A stretch of DNA of 64,000 bases, taken from NCBI GenBank assembly GCA_902702965.1, contig CACRXP010000706.1, positions 139,286-203,285 on the forward strand, written 5' to 3'. Below are positions 10,846 through 22,098 of this stretch, piece by piece (within the stretch, counting starts at the first letter, position 1; each line of letters begins with the position of its first letter). Below the pieces are notes generated by a model that saw only the letters and a program-made list of their open reading frames with translations, searched no databases and was not told the DNA's origin. Source of the DNA: Spirometra erinaceieuropaei (Eukaryota > Platyhelminthes > Cestoda > Diphyllobothriidea > Diphyllobothriidae). A program made the position numbers and the translations under genes.

Positions 10846-11690
10846 GTTTCTTAGAATGGCTCCACAAGCAGCGATTTCTACTTACTAATTCGAATAGGCG
10901 TACAAAATCTAACGGCAGAAATGTGAAATGTAGTACATGTACGGTATGACTTAAAAGGGGACAAAGGCAGTGGATTCAAAATCTGAACTCAAAATCCCCT
11001 CACACGAATCGGAACTGGGCTAAGCGCCAACGCTGCTTTGGCGGCGAAGTTGAGAACTTTTCCACTTTTGTATGGAAATGTCGGCCCCAAAATTGCTTTC
11101 AATCAGCTAACCATAGGAGTTGAGGGTTTGACTATAAAAAAAGTGCATTCAAAAAAGGCGTGTCTAAAACAGTGCATAACTGTTACGCTTAAGTAGGTTT
11201 GAGCCACGGGCGTAATTCGATTCGAGGAGTTTTTTCTTAGAAAACGAAATAACCATCTCCTTCCTGGAGTTCGGATAGATCAGCACACCACACCATCGGC
11301 ACCTCTGATATAAATGAGAAGTGTGATTTTCGGTTCCTTTCCCTATGCGGCTCCTCTGCTGCATGAGATCCGAGATCCACCTTTGGTGTGAAATCTTGGT
11401 GCTTGTATTTGGGGGCGCATGCAAACGGGGTCAGTAGCTACAGCCACTGCACCCAGTCCACGCACCAGACAACTGACCATCGTCTGGGACAGTGATTGGG
11501 ACCTGAGAATGGAAAAGAGACTAATATCGACGTCTGAACGCATTTTCCTCACTAAGAACAACCTGACACACTTACGCTACCACGGTACGCGAAAAGCCAT
11601 GGCCTCGTAGGTTGCTAACTGACGGGATAACTTGGACCTCGCAGTCAGCGCATTGTATGTTTGTGTGGATTGGGCGACTGGTGGACTGAT
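10846..11690. other. No gene or known repeat recognised
   Basis: Mixed sequence with short ORFs only. Nothing that I can support. Confidence 0.4.
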
Positions 11691-11990
11691 AGTCCGGCTG
11701 CAATGGCCCCTTCTTAATGTGCTGTCTATGCGCTCCTGCCTATTAGGGCCCGGGCCGCCTCCTCTGTTGTATGGAAAATCCTGATCAGTTGTGGGTCAGG
11801 GGGGTGTGGTGGTACGCCTGGGTCCGGTCGCGCCGACCACCTGTGTCCTCTCCTGCCTCCGGTCTTCTTGAAACTGGGTTCGGGTGAGTGCGGTAGATGC
11901 GGCAAAAATAGACTATAAACTAATTTACGCGCAAGTCAGCATCCCTGCTTTGAATCACATGGTGGACATAGTCGAAATCGACGGTCTAAG
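11690..11990 (+). repeat. Family W copy 2
   Basis: GGGGTGTGGTGGTACGCCTG, then CACCTGTGTCCTCTCCTGCCTCC, then GAGTGCGGTAGATGC and ATAAACTAATTTACGCGCA. The same blocks occur in the same order at 15.6-15.8 and 16.0-16.2 kb. Confidence 0.65.
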
Positions 11991-12149
11991 TGTCGATACA
12001 GCTTCTTCATAACAATGTTAAAATCTGAAAAACTCCGTCTCAGTCCACGTCGATATGTGTTCACACCTCCGCCTGTTCCAGTGGAAGATGGCACCTTTTT
12101 TAAATAATTTAATGTCTTCAAGCGAGTTAAAGGGAAGCTTCCTGCTTGT

Positions 12150-13190
12150 TTGAGGAGTAGTCAACCAAATATTCTGTCCAGTTCAATATTTTTTAAGATC
12201 GCGCAATGTCCATTCATATAGCATCGTGCCTGTCCACTTACCACTGCTTCTCATGAAATTTACAACATGGTCCGCATCCATGGCAAAATTTTACGAACAC
12301 TATATGATATCTTTGTTAGGACATGGAAGAATACGTGATTTTCTTTACGCAGAACGCATGAACTTTGTAGACTGAAATCACTAAGCGCCAATGAAACAAC
12401 AGATCAGGCTCCAAATTAATCGGGAATTATAAAACTTTTTAAAAACTTAATTATACTCCTTCTTCGAGTAAAAAAATATAAGGATAACGTGATTTTCAGC
12501 TAGATCGTAGTTGGTAGCCAGGGATGGGGAAGCGGACGGCGACCTTAACCCTAATCCTAACCCTAATATCGAACTTAAACGTTAACCGTCAACCTTAATG
12601 GCAACCTTAACCCTAGCCGAAATCGTAAACGTAACCGTAGCCCACTGAAAAACCTAACCGTAATACTGAAACCTAATCGTACGCTCAAAGCCTAACCGTA
12701 ACCCGAAAACCTAAGCCTAAAGGCATAACCCTAACCCGAAAATCGGAAACCCTTAACCGGTGGTCTAATCCTAACCTCAAGCGTAAAACGGAAGCCAAAT
12801 GGGTCAGATGGGATTATGGAACCCCACAAAATAGCTCCAGTAAACAAACCTCCCCGCCACCTGTAATACGGGGCCTGGCTACTAACTGCATAGAAAGCAT
12901 ATTTTTGTTCGTGGTTTCTTTAAAATATATTTGAATTTGCAAGGCCATCGAAAATCAATGGGGAAAATGTATGCTGCTTAAATAGTCATTTTATAACGAG
13001 TACGGTTTCTACAGGAGATTGAAGAGCAGTATATTCAAAAACAGACAATCTGCCGATTCCGATATACCATAGGATTATACTGCAAGATAATCAGTATTAC
13101 AACCGCGCCTAAGTAATCCTTCCCAATCGGAAACGCATTCCAGAATTCCAGCCGACATTTCATGAGATCGGTCACTCTATGCACATGTAG
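12150..13190 (+). mobile_element. Family P inverted-repeat element, left-truncated, with a nested insertion
   Basis: Matches the internal and right parts of family P: TTTTTTAAGATCGCGCAATGTCC at 12190, TCATGAAATTTACAACATGG at 12253, ACTGAAATCACTAAGCGCC at 12372, and the right end with CATTTCATGAGATCGGTCAC at 13157-13176. The left inverted repeat is missing. It is split by a separate element at 12506-12891. Confidence 0.75.
12506..12891. mobile_element. Nested inverted-repeat element with telomere-like interior
   Basis: Ends CGTAGTTGGTAGCCAGGG and its approximate reverse complement GGCCTGGCTACTAACTGCA, sitting inside a family P copy. The interior, 12541-12790, is dominated by degenerate CCCTAA-type units. 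It shares AGTAAACAAACCTCC and CACCTGTAATACGGGGCC with family M. Confidence 0.65.
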
Positions 13191-15380
13191 TCAGCACTGG
13201 TCCTCGGTTGAACACTGATCAGGGTCCTAGGCTGGTCCCAAGCTCTGGGGTGATAGCAGAAGCAACAACCTGATGCCGTATAAGCACCTTCCTCCGGGAA
13301 TGATGCCTTAAGCATACGGCAGGTTCTGCCAACTACGGAAAAGACCGAAAGGCAAGAATCAGCGGGAATTTTACCGGCCCGCTTTGCAAGTTCGAATTGC
13401 ATTAGAACGTGTGATAAAAAGAAGGTTCAGAAAATTATGTTGCACTTACGAGAATCGTTGTGGCCTGTAAGTTAGAAGGAGGTTTGAAGGAGGCGAACCC
13501 GCCTTCAGTGAATACTCATATCAGTAGTAGTGAAAATGTGATTTCCAGATGGCATCCCAAAAGAAAGAGGTACATTCACCAGGCGGGGTTTATTTGCGGC
13601 TCGACATTTCGAGTACAGATTTCGGCCACCCAGCTTCAAAGACTGGAAAGCCCTCTGCACAGTTCTCATTTTATGGCGCGCTTTTGCTGACCGGTGGGCT
13701 GAATCAGACTACCGTTTGCTTGTGACATGCGTGTGGCCGGAGTCGTTACTCGAAACGCCAGACGGTGAACGTCCCTTATTTTTTTGAAAATTGCACACAT
13801 ACCTACACATATTTGGGGGGCAGGGTTGTTGAATGAGTAACCTGTAAAGCATCAGTGAATCTCTGTTTGTTTCCGTGCATCAAAAGGCACACAACAGCCC
13901 TTATTCACTACAATCGTGCACAACTTCACATGATTTGCAAGTAATCAAAAAAACAGGCAGGCGCCATTGTGGAGCAGGCCGCTTTGCTACATCCTCGGAT
14001 CAAAAAAAGCCTACTTTGTGCAGCTTCTTCTAGGGAGCGGACAAAATCCTTCTGGCACCAACTTTAAGGAGTATGCACGGAAGAAATCAGGCACTGCAGA
14101 CATGTACATAAACTAAGTGATATTGGATTACATAGAAAAGATGACCCTCCTCTTCGGACATTAGAGAGATTGGGTTAGCCAGTCAACAGTTCCTCAATGG
14201 CACGCGAACACCTGTCATCCGAAAGTGGAATTCGCACTGCGTTCAGAAAGGTCCGCCTGTTTGAATTCATATTGGATTCGATTAGCCAATCACAGCAAGC
14301 GCAGCCACAGCAGGGGTACTACATGACCTTGAAAGATTTGCCAGGCGAATTACGACTCGCAATTCACTGTCATTAGGGGCATTTAGGTGAAAGTGTTGTG
14401 CCTCGTCTCACTGTCCAATTTATCATGCAAACAAAGTGACCTCTCCTCCCCTTCATTCTGCCTTTCAGTCTTTTGTCGAACGCCTCCGCTAGGATAAGTG
14501 TTCATTAATTATGCATTTGCATATACAAGTAAACAACATTTGTGGGGTATTATCATGTCTGCCCATAAAGTGTTGGCCAAATAAGGACCTGTCATTGCAG
14601 CTAAAACCACGGACAAACAGCATCTACAACGAACCCTAGGCCAGGCCCTCAACAGAGGAGGATAGATGCAGGTGAAAGGAGGATTGCATTCTGAACAGAA
14701 TGGAAAATAAGCATGAAGCAAATTTTCCCCGGAATGAATTTAAAGCAGGCTTGGACAGCAGAATTTATTGGTACCAGTAAATTTCGCGACGGCTTCTCAA
14801 CTGCAGCCGGTCGTTGCATAAACAAACAACAAGTGAGAAAGGCACAGAGGTTTGAACTTCTACAGAAAAAAAATCAATGTAAAGCAGCAAGGTCAACGTA
14901 TACTGCGCGTAGACTAATCAATAAAAAGGGTAACTTCAAAACGCAACATAGGAAAGAAAATGGGGAAGTAAACATGACGAGGGATTTCGAAAATCAAAAG
15001 GTCTCAGTTCTACCAGGGCGCGCACTGAATGTGTTCGTGCCGGCTAATAAAGCTCTCGACTCAGCGATCGTGTCTCCTTCTTCAAGACTACTTCCTGGGA
15101 CTCGTCTCCTCGCTTCTATTCACTGTTCCGTCCTGTTCCGGTCATCGTGAAACTGTGTTCTGGATTAACCCAGACGCTTGGTTATCCCAGGGTTTGATTA
15201 ATCTGCCTTTAAAACTTTTTCGCTGCTGGACAGCACGAGGACTTCTAAAGAATGTTTGTACGGGGAAACGAACAAAGTGCCGACCTTTCAGTTTGTATAG
15301 GTCAGTTCGTAGGCTGACGTAGTCAGTATGAAGGCGGTGTACGTACTCGCACCTGGTGTCGGATGCGGGCCTGCTTACGG
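13191..15380. other. No supported gene; one moderately long ORF of doubtful meaning
   Basis: A 145-codon ORF at 14713-15150 has no recognised domain and partly overlaps the repeat also seen near 150-317, so it is not called. AATAAAGCTCTCGACTCAGCGATCG near 15047 resembles the 3' end of the Penelope-like elements but has no hammerhead core beside it. Confidence 0.4.
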
Positions 15381-15539
15381 AGTAAGCTGAGCGAACCAGA
15401 CCGGCTTCATGGCAGGATCAGCAAACCCTGGCCCTCGCAGCCTGTTGTGCGCTGGCAGTTTAATGGCACCTGGTTCCCTGCCGGTAGATGCGCTTGCGCT
15501 CCCGCTGGGGTATACAGGTCGTGAGCATAGCCGCCCAGT

Positions 15540-15870
15540 CATCGACGTCCTTTCTGTTGTTTTTATTATTGGTCAAAATCCTGGTCAAAGGTTTGCTGTG
15601 AACTTGGGAGTGTGGAGCGCCAGGGTGCGGACTCGGTCGCGCCATCCGCCTGCGTCCTCCCCTGCCTCCAGCTTTATTGACCCCGCCTGGAGACGGTGAC
15701 CAGATGGGGGAGGAGAGAGTGCGGTAGATGCTACGCAAGTCTATTCTCACTTTTAAAAAAATTAACGCGCAGTTCACCGTACATGCCCTACCTTGCTGTG
15801 GAGCACGCGGTGGGCATCGTTGGATGCGATGGCCGAACTTTTATATAGGGCCCACAAAATTTTACAACGA
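15540..15870 (+). repeat. Family W copy 3
   Basis: Blocks shared with copies 2 and 4: TTATTGGTCAAAATCCTGGTC, CCGCCTGCGTCCTCCCCTGCC, GGAGGAGAGAGTGCGGTAG, then AATTAACGCGCAGTTCACC. Confidence 0.65.
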
Positions 15871-15954
15871 ATGTGGACCGTGTCGTTTACTTCACAAACA
15901 TCATTGATAAAAGTACTGCCTGGGTGACCGTTTCACCCAGTTATCATGGTTCTT

Positions 15955-16215
15955 CTGACCGCCGTTGGGGTGTTGCTACTGTTGTTGGTCAAATGTTTGT
16001 TGGGAACCAGTGGGGGGGTGGTGGTACGCCTAGCACGGGTCCAGACGCGCCAGCCGCCTGCGCCCTCCCCCCCCCCCTTCGGTGGTCTTGACCATGTCTT
16101 GAAATTGGGTCCAGGTGGGGGGAGGAGAGAGTGCGGGGAAGATGCTGCACTATAAATTAATTCACGGTAAGTTACCATGCCTGCTCCACTGCTGAGGTTT
16201 CAGCGGGCGGCAATA
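15955..16215 (+). repeat. Family W copy 4
   Basis: TTGTTGGTCAAATGTTTGTTG, GGGGGTGGTGGTACGCC, CCGCCTGCGCCCTCCC with a long C run, GGAGGAGAGAGTGCGG, ATAAATTAATTCACGGTAAG. It lies in tandem behind copy 3. Confidence 0.65.
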
Positions 16216-16913
16216 TGCCTTTGGGTTGCATCAAACGGCGACGAATTGTTGCCTGGGGTCGATGGGCAATGCCTACCCTGATAGATTTTTTCACTAGACG
16301 CTTTGATAATGGAGAACCGCCCCAGCTCGTCGAAACATCAGCCAAACAAGTCCCTCGATCCGGTGAGTACTTAATTTTCCTCAGATTATCAATCCGGGTC
16401 TCTTATTTTTGCTAACCTGAACATTCATTAGGCTTCTGTAGTTATATGTTATAGGCAAGTGACCGTGTACGTTTGATTTTGTGGAGTTTTATGCAGGAAA
16501 ACCGAGACTGCTACCAGTTCCTTAATGCATCTACCGGTTTCCACCGTAAAAACGCATGTCATGGTCTTAGCTGATGAGCAAAATGTCTAAACGACTATGT
16601 ACACTCTACCAAACAGAAAATTCACACGATTGTAGACTGTCTTTCATGAAGCCCACTCTTGCGCTCAAGTGCGTGCTGTGTTTTTCAAAATGAATAGTCG
16701 TCAACACCCAGGGACGAGGGAAACTCGCGAATGCCTTCCAAGCATGGAAATATGTACGCTGATAATAACTGATAGAACAGTCGAAAACCTCCCATCGTTC
16801 TACTCAAAACTGGTAACCATTTTCAGGTTCGACAAGCCTCTATGAGCGAGATCAGCTCAAAAGTCAAATAAACAACGCCACGGGGTATGAAAATGCAATG
16901 AGTATTTTTTTCA
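16216..16913. other. No supported gene
   Basis: A short plus-strand frame at 16215-16415 is not recognised. The remainder is downstream flank of the PDZRN-type gene. Confidence 0.4.
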
Positions 16914-16930
16914 AATAATAATAATAATAA
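16914..16930. repeat. (AAT)n microsatellite
   Basis: Uninterrupted AAT units, about six. Confidence 0.9.
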
Positions 16931-16946
16931 GAGACGATGTCGCTTC

Positions 16947-16952
16947 TTTATT
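16947..16952 (-). promoter_or_regulatory. Poly(A) signal of the PDZRN-type gene
   Basis: AATAAA on the minus strand, 132 bases downstream of the stop codon at 17085. Position and strand fit a short 3' UTR. Confidence 0.6.
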
Positions 16953-17084
16953 ATGTACAAAAGGCCTCTCCTCTGGAGGGAGAAAAAATAAAATTAGGTT
17001 TGTTGAAGTACCTGGCAGTTGTCTGGAGTTTCTGACGGTAGACTCTTACAAATTAAGAACAGTTCGCGGTTTCAGACCATGCCA

Positions 17085-17349
17085 CTAAACAGTTGTGAGG
17101 GAAACAAGGCAACGATCCGTACTGTTCTGGCTTCGGGAGCTGGATTTGCTGTTAGTCGGATCACGTGACTGTTCACTGGCCTCATCCACAACACCCGTGC
17201 CAGGTCTGCGTCTTCGTTCGACCTTGGCCTTCTCAACGTGCTTCTTGCGCTCAATCCTATTCCAGTAACGGCCGAATTTCAGCTCGCTCTGGGCGTCGTC
17301 ATCAGTTGTGAGACCACAACGTTCCTCCACCTGGTGTCGGGACCGAGTC
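17085..17349 (-). CDS. PDZRN3: PDZRN-type gene, last coding exon
   Basis: Encodes the end of the LNX3/PDZRN homology region: VEERCGLTTDDDAQSELKFG, then GRYWNRIERKKHVEKAKVERR. Vertebrate PDZRN3/4 have REERSGMTTDDD, then [25 protein letters not shown] at the same place. The protein ends SLTTV, a class I PDZ-binding motif like the vertebrate SVTTV ending. The exon starts after a CAG acceptor (17352-17350). Its first G completes an Arg codon split across the junction. The spacer between the basic region and the tail is much shorter than in vertebrates, lacking the MMKKRNKKI-type segment. An AATAAA follows 132 bases downstream. Confidence 0.92.
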
Positions 17350-17436
17350 CTGATGGACTTATTTCTAAAACGAAGCCTTACAGGTCAAATCATTTCAAGA
17401 GGGGGAGAGCCAACAGTCACGCCGGACTACACTTGC
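17350..17436 (-). other. 87-base intron with a GC donor (GC-AG type)
   Basis: The donor reads ATCAG|GCAAGT and the acceptor CATCAG|GACTC on the minus strand. Only this cut gives matching phase (2) and the conserved RPIR-TRSRH reading. A GT donor three bases further (CAA|GTGTAG) would put the acceptor exon out of frame. GC-AG introns are a known minority class that usually has a strong AG|GCAAGT donor, as here. Confidence 0.75.
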
Positions 17437-17804
17437 CTGATAGGACGCCGGGTGATGTAGCGAGTGCCATCAGTTCGCTTCTTAACCACCCACTCCATTA
17501 GGGGAGGGGGGACTGCTGGCGAAGTCGCGTCCCCCGTGGCGGCTGCTGTTCGGTCTGGATGGTGTGTGTAGCCCGGATTGCCAACGCCTACGAGGGATGG
17601 GGCGCCGACGGCATGGCCTTCGTACCAGTTGTGGGGAAACACGCCGCCAGGGAGATGGTAAAGGGAGCTCATCTGTTCATTCGCGCCACTGGAGACTGCT
17701 GTGGTAACACCGGTGCAGTCCTTCTCCACATCCTCCTTGGTGGTATCAACCATGTCGGCGTAGGCGTAGGGTGTCTCGTAAATATTGGACAGAACGTCCG
17801 AGTA
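17437..17804 (-). CDS. PDZRN3: PDZRN-type gene, penultimate coding exon
   Basis: Starts after the acceptor CCCCTCTTCTAG with YSDVLSNIYETPYAYADMV, which fills the place of the Tyr/His-rich segment before the C-terminal homology region in vertebrate PDZRN3. It ends with MEWVVKKRTDGTRYITRRPI, matching the vertebrate [20 protein letters not shown] nearly residue for residue. The middle is low-complexity Gly/Ala/Pro sequence. Phase 0 start, phase 2 end (368 bases). The match is the single most diagnostic piece of the gene. Confidence 0.92.
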
Positions 17805-18199
17805 CTAGAAGAGGGGAGAAGTTAGGAAGGTAAGGTTGTCAAGGTTAAGACGGGTCGTGTTGGGAGAAAATAATTTAGAGGTAGACCGATAAATAAGGGA
17901 GGGGGGGCCGGAGGTGGGGGCGCCGGAGGTGGGGGCGCCAACTTTTTCTCTGGTGGGGGAGGGACTGACGGTAACTCGGTTTTAGAGCACCACTTATCTC
18001 GTCAGTTTTGCCTCGTTTATGGTCTGTGCGTTGCTGTATATGCTCACTAATTTGTGTTAAGCCGCTGTGTCGTTGTCAATGGAACTGTTTACTTGATCAC
18101 TTTTGGCCTGTTAGACGGCTGCTTGTCCGCACCTCTTGTCTCCAGAGGCCAGTGCTAATTTACACCGGGATGCCGGTCCAGTGTACCCCCATTCCGACA

Positions 18200-18375
18200 A
18201 AACACGAGTCAAGAGTCTTATCCGACTTTTTGGATTCACTCTCGAACCCATCCTCAGAGACAGTACCCGATGCAATATTTATGGGATGTAGTCGCTATGA
18301 TACTGCACACATATGATAATTAGCGTCTCTCCCCTTCATCGAGGATGGTTGCCCTCTGGTGTGCTAGTGTCTTGA
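18200..18375 (-). mobile_element. Penelope-like element end, degraded (copy E)
   Basis: The minus strand reads CTGAGGATGGGTTCGAGAG, then TGAATCCAAAAAGTCGG, a mutated version of the hammerhead segment in copies B and C. CCTTCATCGAGGATGG near 18335 matches CCTCGATGAAGGGGAGAGCGG at 22273, so more of the terminal repeat is present. Confidence 0.55.
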
Positions 18376-18388
18376 TGGCCGGCATGTA

Positions 18389-19360
18389 CAGTGAGTGACC
18401 GATCTCATGAAATGTTGGCCGACATTGTGAAATGCGTTTTCGATTTCGAAGGATTACTTAGGTGGGGTTTTAATACTGATTAGCATGCGACATAATCCAG
18501 TAATATTTCGGATGTCGGCTTTTGAATGCACTTCTTTTCTATCTCCTGCAAAGGTCAAACTCAGTAAAAAATGACTACTTTAGTAGCAGGCATTTTCTGC
18601 ATTGATTTTCGATGGTCTTATAAATTCAAATATATTTTATAGAAAACATGCACAAAAATATGCTTTCTTCTACTCATTCGGCGGCAAATCACGTCGAATT
18701 TACATTCTATGCTTGAGACAGGGTATATTTGGGTCTTAGAAAGTTCTCCGATTCCTGAATAATTTTAAGCCGGATCAGCCGTTGAATTAGCGTTAAGTGA
18801 TTTCATTCTACGAGGCTCATGCTTTCCGTGTAAGGAAAATAAATTTTTTTTCTGTGCCTTTAAGAAGATACCATCTAGATTTTATGAAATTATGCAATAA
18901 GTGCGCACTATGTTGTACATTTCAGGAGGAGCAATGGTAAACAGACAGGTACGATGCTGTATGAATGTACATTACACGGTCTTAAAAATCGTATGAGTAA
19001 AAACCTCTTTAAAACCTAAATATACCCTGTCTTCAAGCATAAAATATAAAGTCGACGTAAGTTACCACCGAATGAGTAGAAGAAAGCATATTTTTGTGCA
19101 TGTTTTCTATAAAATATATTTGAATTTATAAGACCATCGAAAATCAATGCAGAAAATGCCTGCTACTAAAGTAGTCATTTTTTACTGAGTTTGACCTTTG
19201 CAGGAGATAGAAAAGAACTGCATTCAAAAGCCGACATCCGAAATATTACTGGATTATGCCGCATGCTAATCAGTATTAAAACCCCACCTAAGTAATCCTT
19301 CCTAATCGGAAACGCATTCCAGAATTTTGGCCAACATTTCATGTGATCGGTCACGCACTG
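18389..19360. mobile_element. Family P element, full length (972 bp)
   Basis: TA at 18387-18388 and 19361-19362 flanks CAGTGAGTGACCGATCTCAT and its inverted copy GATCGGTCACGCACTG. The inverted repeats extend for at least 250 bases, for example GGAAGGATTACTTAGGTGGG against CCCACCTAAGTAATCCTTCC, and the two halves are near mirror images. TA target sites suggest a mariner-type transposase in trans. No ORF. Confidence 0.85.
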
Positions 19361-19419
19361 TAAGTCGTTAATTATTGAAGTTTCGTCGTCCGTGTTGAAT
19401 GTAGACGGGATGATGGCTC

Positions 19420-19680
19420 GGCCGTCTGACTTACTGGCCTGTACGTTTTCCGAGGGCTAATCGCTCTGGCCAAACCAAGTCTCAACATCGAATAGAGAGT
19501 GGGGAGGCCATTACGCTTGCTAATAGACTGGGATCCCGTGAACCATGACTCAAGCTACTCGCGGCTCATGCGATTACCCTCCCTAACGAGAGTTTCAACC
19601 TCACCGAACTTGAGTGTGCGGTTGGGTCGTAGTTGTTTTGACCACAACTGCACCAGATCGATAAACGACTCCAGACTTTT
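19420..19680 (+). repeat. Family U copy 1
   Basis: GAGGCCATTACGCTTGCTAAT and GAACCATGACTCAAGCTACT, then GCGGCTCATGCG, match GAGGTCATTGCGCTTACTAAA, GAATCATGACTCTAGCAACT and GCGACTTATGCC at 26410-26500. Function unknown. Confidence 0.5.
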
Positions 19681-19760
19681 CCTGCCTTAGCAGTGGGTCT
19701 TTTGGTCTCATCACTTAACGTCTAATGGTTACCTGCGGTCTATGTAGGACTCCAAATCCA

Positions 19761-19910
19761 AGCAGCGACAGAATACCAGCAAAACACGTGTCTGGATACT
19801 ACGCGGTTATACCCCTGAGGCGGCTCGAATATTCAGAGCAACTGTCGGACTTGGCTATTAGGTTTCATTCCGAATGATTTACTCCAAGTTAGCGGACTGG
19901 TCTCTGACGA
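19761..19910 (+). repeat. Family R fragment
   Basis: AGCAGCGACAGAATACCAGC, then AAAACACGTGTCTGG, is the right half of an R hammerhead region. It is followed by TACTACGCGGTTATACC, the start of the R linker. The GAAA core is changed to AAAA and the left half is missing. Confidence 0.55.
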
Positions 19911-20869
19911 CGAGATTAGAAAACCGAAACTAATAACTCCGTCACATTCATATGCCCCATTATGTTTTTGCGTAGCGTGAATACAGCTTTAAAACTAGGC
20001 GGAGGATGCATTGAGTTAAAAATGGGTCTTGAAGTTCTCTGACACCCTCAAATTCAACTTTTGCCTTGTTTAAACTTATTCCTGCAAAATAGTATTTCGA
20101 GATACTGTTTTGGTCATTTAACACAAACCGTAAATATGGAAGCACGAATCAACGAGAAAATGCTTATCGCGGGACTTTAGCTCGTTAAAGATGAGAGGTT
20201 GGTCGCTGAAAAAAGGTGTGTCCATGTAAGTTTTCGGATCGATTACGGAATTCATCTTCAGCGCTATAAAGAAATCAACAAAACAAACAGTTTAGATTGT
20301 GAACTAACCAATCGGCTAGGTCCGTTATCACTGTGGTTGGCTGTGCTGAGTTTTTTAGCAGTCAAAATCACAACGACACAAGACCGAGCTGATTGGGCAC
20401 TTTATGATTTGAACTGTTTGTTTTATTGATTTTTTTAAGTCTGGAAACGGGCTCGAGAGCATGTTTGAGTATTTTCTTCTCTTGATTGCGTCGCGTATCC
20501 CAAATCCTCAGGAAACATCCAGTGATCAAACACGTACAGTTTCGAGACATCTACGGGTTGACAAGTGTTATCGACGTGCTCTAGGTGAGTAAAAACGGAT
20601 AAGGTGAGACAACTGCTCGTTGTCAGTTTTGGCGATCCATTTAGGTACACGGGGTCTCCTTCAAAAACTTCGGGTTGCGGATGTATTTCAGGAAAAAGTA
20701 TTCATGCTTAATGTCACCAACGGCTTCCTGGAAGGGCACGTACTGACGACGAAATTATATCACACATTAATCCCCCTAAAATTGTCTCCCGTTGCGGAAA
20801 ATTAGTTCTAAAACGCTTTATGACCAAAAAATATGGATTCTAACCCATGGTTTTTCAAAGAGGGTTTTA

Positions 20870-20935
20870 TTGTGGCTGACTGCCAACGGATACTAAGCCA
20901 GAAATGGCCATCTCAGTCTCCCTCGTCGTAGTCGG
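20870..20935 (+). repeat. SINE family S core, fragment
   Basis: TAAGCCAGAAATGGCCATCT, then CAGTCTCCCTCGTC. The CTGANGA box is disrupted by an insertion (CTGACTGCCAACGG). Confidence 0.6.
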
Positions 20936-21084
20936 TACTCCTCTTTCTTTATGGTTCTTTATGGCCTTGCGGTTGCCCCCAAGGCGTTATGGGACGGGCG
21001 TGTCCCATAACCTAATCGGTGAACGCATTTTCGCCACCACAGGTAGTATTCCCGATTGAAGCCTGCTCAAGAGTAGAGCGTTGA

Positions 21085-21200
21085 CAAAAGAATCTGGGTC
21101 TTAGTCGCAAGGCGTACAGACCTGGGTTCGAGTAAGACTGACTGTGACAGCCAGTAAGCCAGAAATGGCCATCCCAGTCTCCCTGGCCCTTCTAGTCTTT
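21085..21200 (+). repeat. SINE family S with degraded tRNA-like head
   Basis: CTTAGTCGCAAGGCG and GGGTTCGAGT (B-box-like) are followed by AGTAAGCCAGAAATGGCCAT and CCCAGTCTCCC. The left part of the hammerhead-like core is altered. Confidence 0.6.
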
Positions 21201-22054
21201 TACCTGGGCCTGACTGACACTTTGGTGATGCACGTAAATTCAGCAAGTCGTACAACAGGCCTTATGTTTGAGGCGTTACTCAAGGCCAATCCCACTCTCT
21301 TCGGTGTTAAAGATGCTGTGGTCACAACCATAGTACGTCTTATCTGCGAAACCTATTCAGCCAGGAGAGGCTGGCACACGAAAATATTGACGCCCAGTAG
21401 TGGAGGTTGCCTTGTACGAGATTTTAGGGGGTTACCTATGCCTACGTCCTAACTTTTGGCCTTAACTGTAGCCTTTCTCGCGACAAAACTAACCTCCCGC
21501 CGCGAGTGATATCAGGGGTCCATAACTCCGTGTTCTAACCTGAAGAGGATTGGTGGGGGATGGAGTTGAATCCCCCAGTCCCAAATGTGCTTCAGACGTT
21601 CTGCCTCCGGGTTATCAGAGTAAGGTCTGCCAGTAATTTCTCGCAAGGTGGGCTGATTTTACTACGCATATAAAAGTCTTGAATCGGATATTTGCACGAG
21701 GTGGAAGAAGAGCGAAAGAACTGGAGGTTGTAACCGTCGCCACTGCCTGAGAACCATCCTTCGAGTGAAGTACACCAAATTTTACAGTGCACAACGGCCG
21801 AAACAACGCTGCGAGGAGGACAGACTACCCAAGAAAGACAAAAGGGGTGCTTTGGGAACATCCTCCACCGTCCCACCCATGAGCTCAGTGATACTGCCCT
21901 CGACCCGGTGACTTCACCCACCATGAGGCGTCGAAGAGGTCAATTCGAAACCTGACTAGCAAGACATGAAGGTGGTTGCCGATACAAGCGAAGATGCGAG
22001 TTCCAGGAACTAGTTGACAATAAGTAGAAGCGATCGACGGAACAGAGCTTTATT

Positions 22055-22098
22055 CGCCCAACGTTTCGGATTCTCGATGAAACCCATCATCAGAGACA
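22055..22098 (-). ncRNA. Hammerhead-like motif, Penelope copy B left arm
   Basis: On the minus strand CTGATGA (22093-22087), helix II GGGTT with AATCC, GAAA (22067-22064), CGTT. As in the sister copies one extra T sits between the A of CTGATGA and helix II. Confidence 0.5.

Noticed and set aside
15041..15075. Penelope-like 3' end (AATAAAGCTCTCGACTCAGCG)
   Set aside because: Only the AATAAA-containing stretch matches. There is no CTGATGA/GAAA segment and no arm partner.
14713..15150. 145-codon ORF with a basic N-terminal half
   Set aside because: No recognised domain, overlaps a repeat also found at 151-317, and has no splice or repeat support for coding.
16215..16415. Small exon candidate on the plus strand (DFFTRRFDNGEPPQLVETSA then a GTGAGT-like donor)
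   Set aside because: The donor-like GGTGAGTAC is attractive, but no acceptor, partner exon or recognised family was found.
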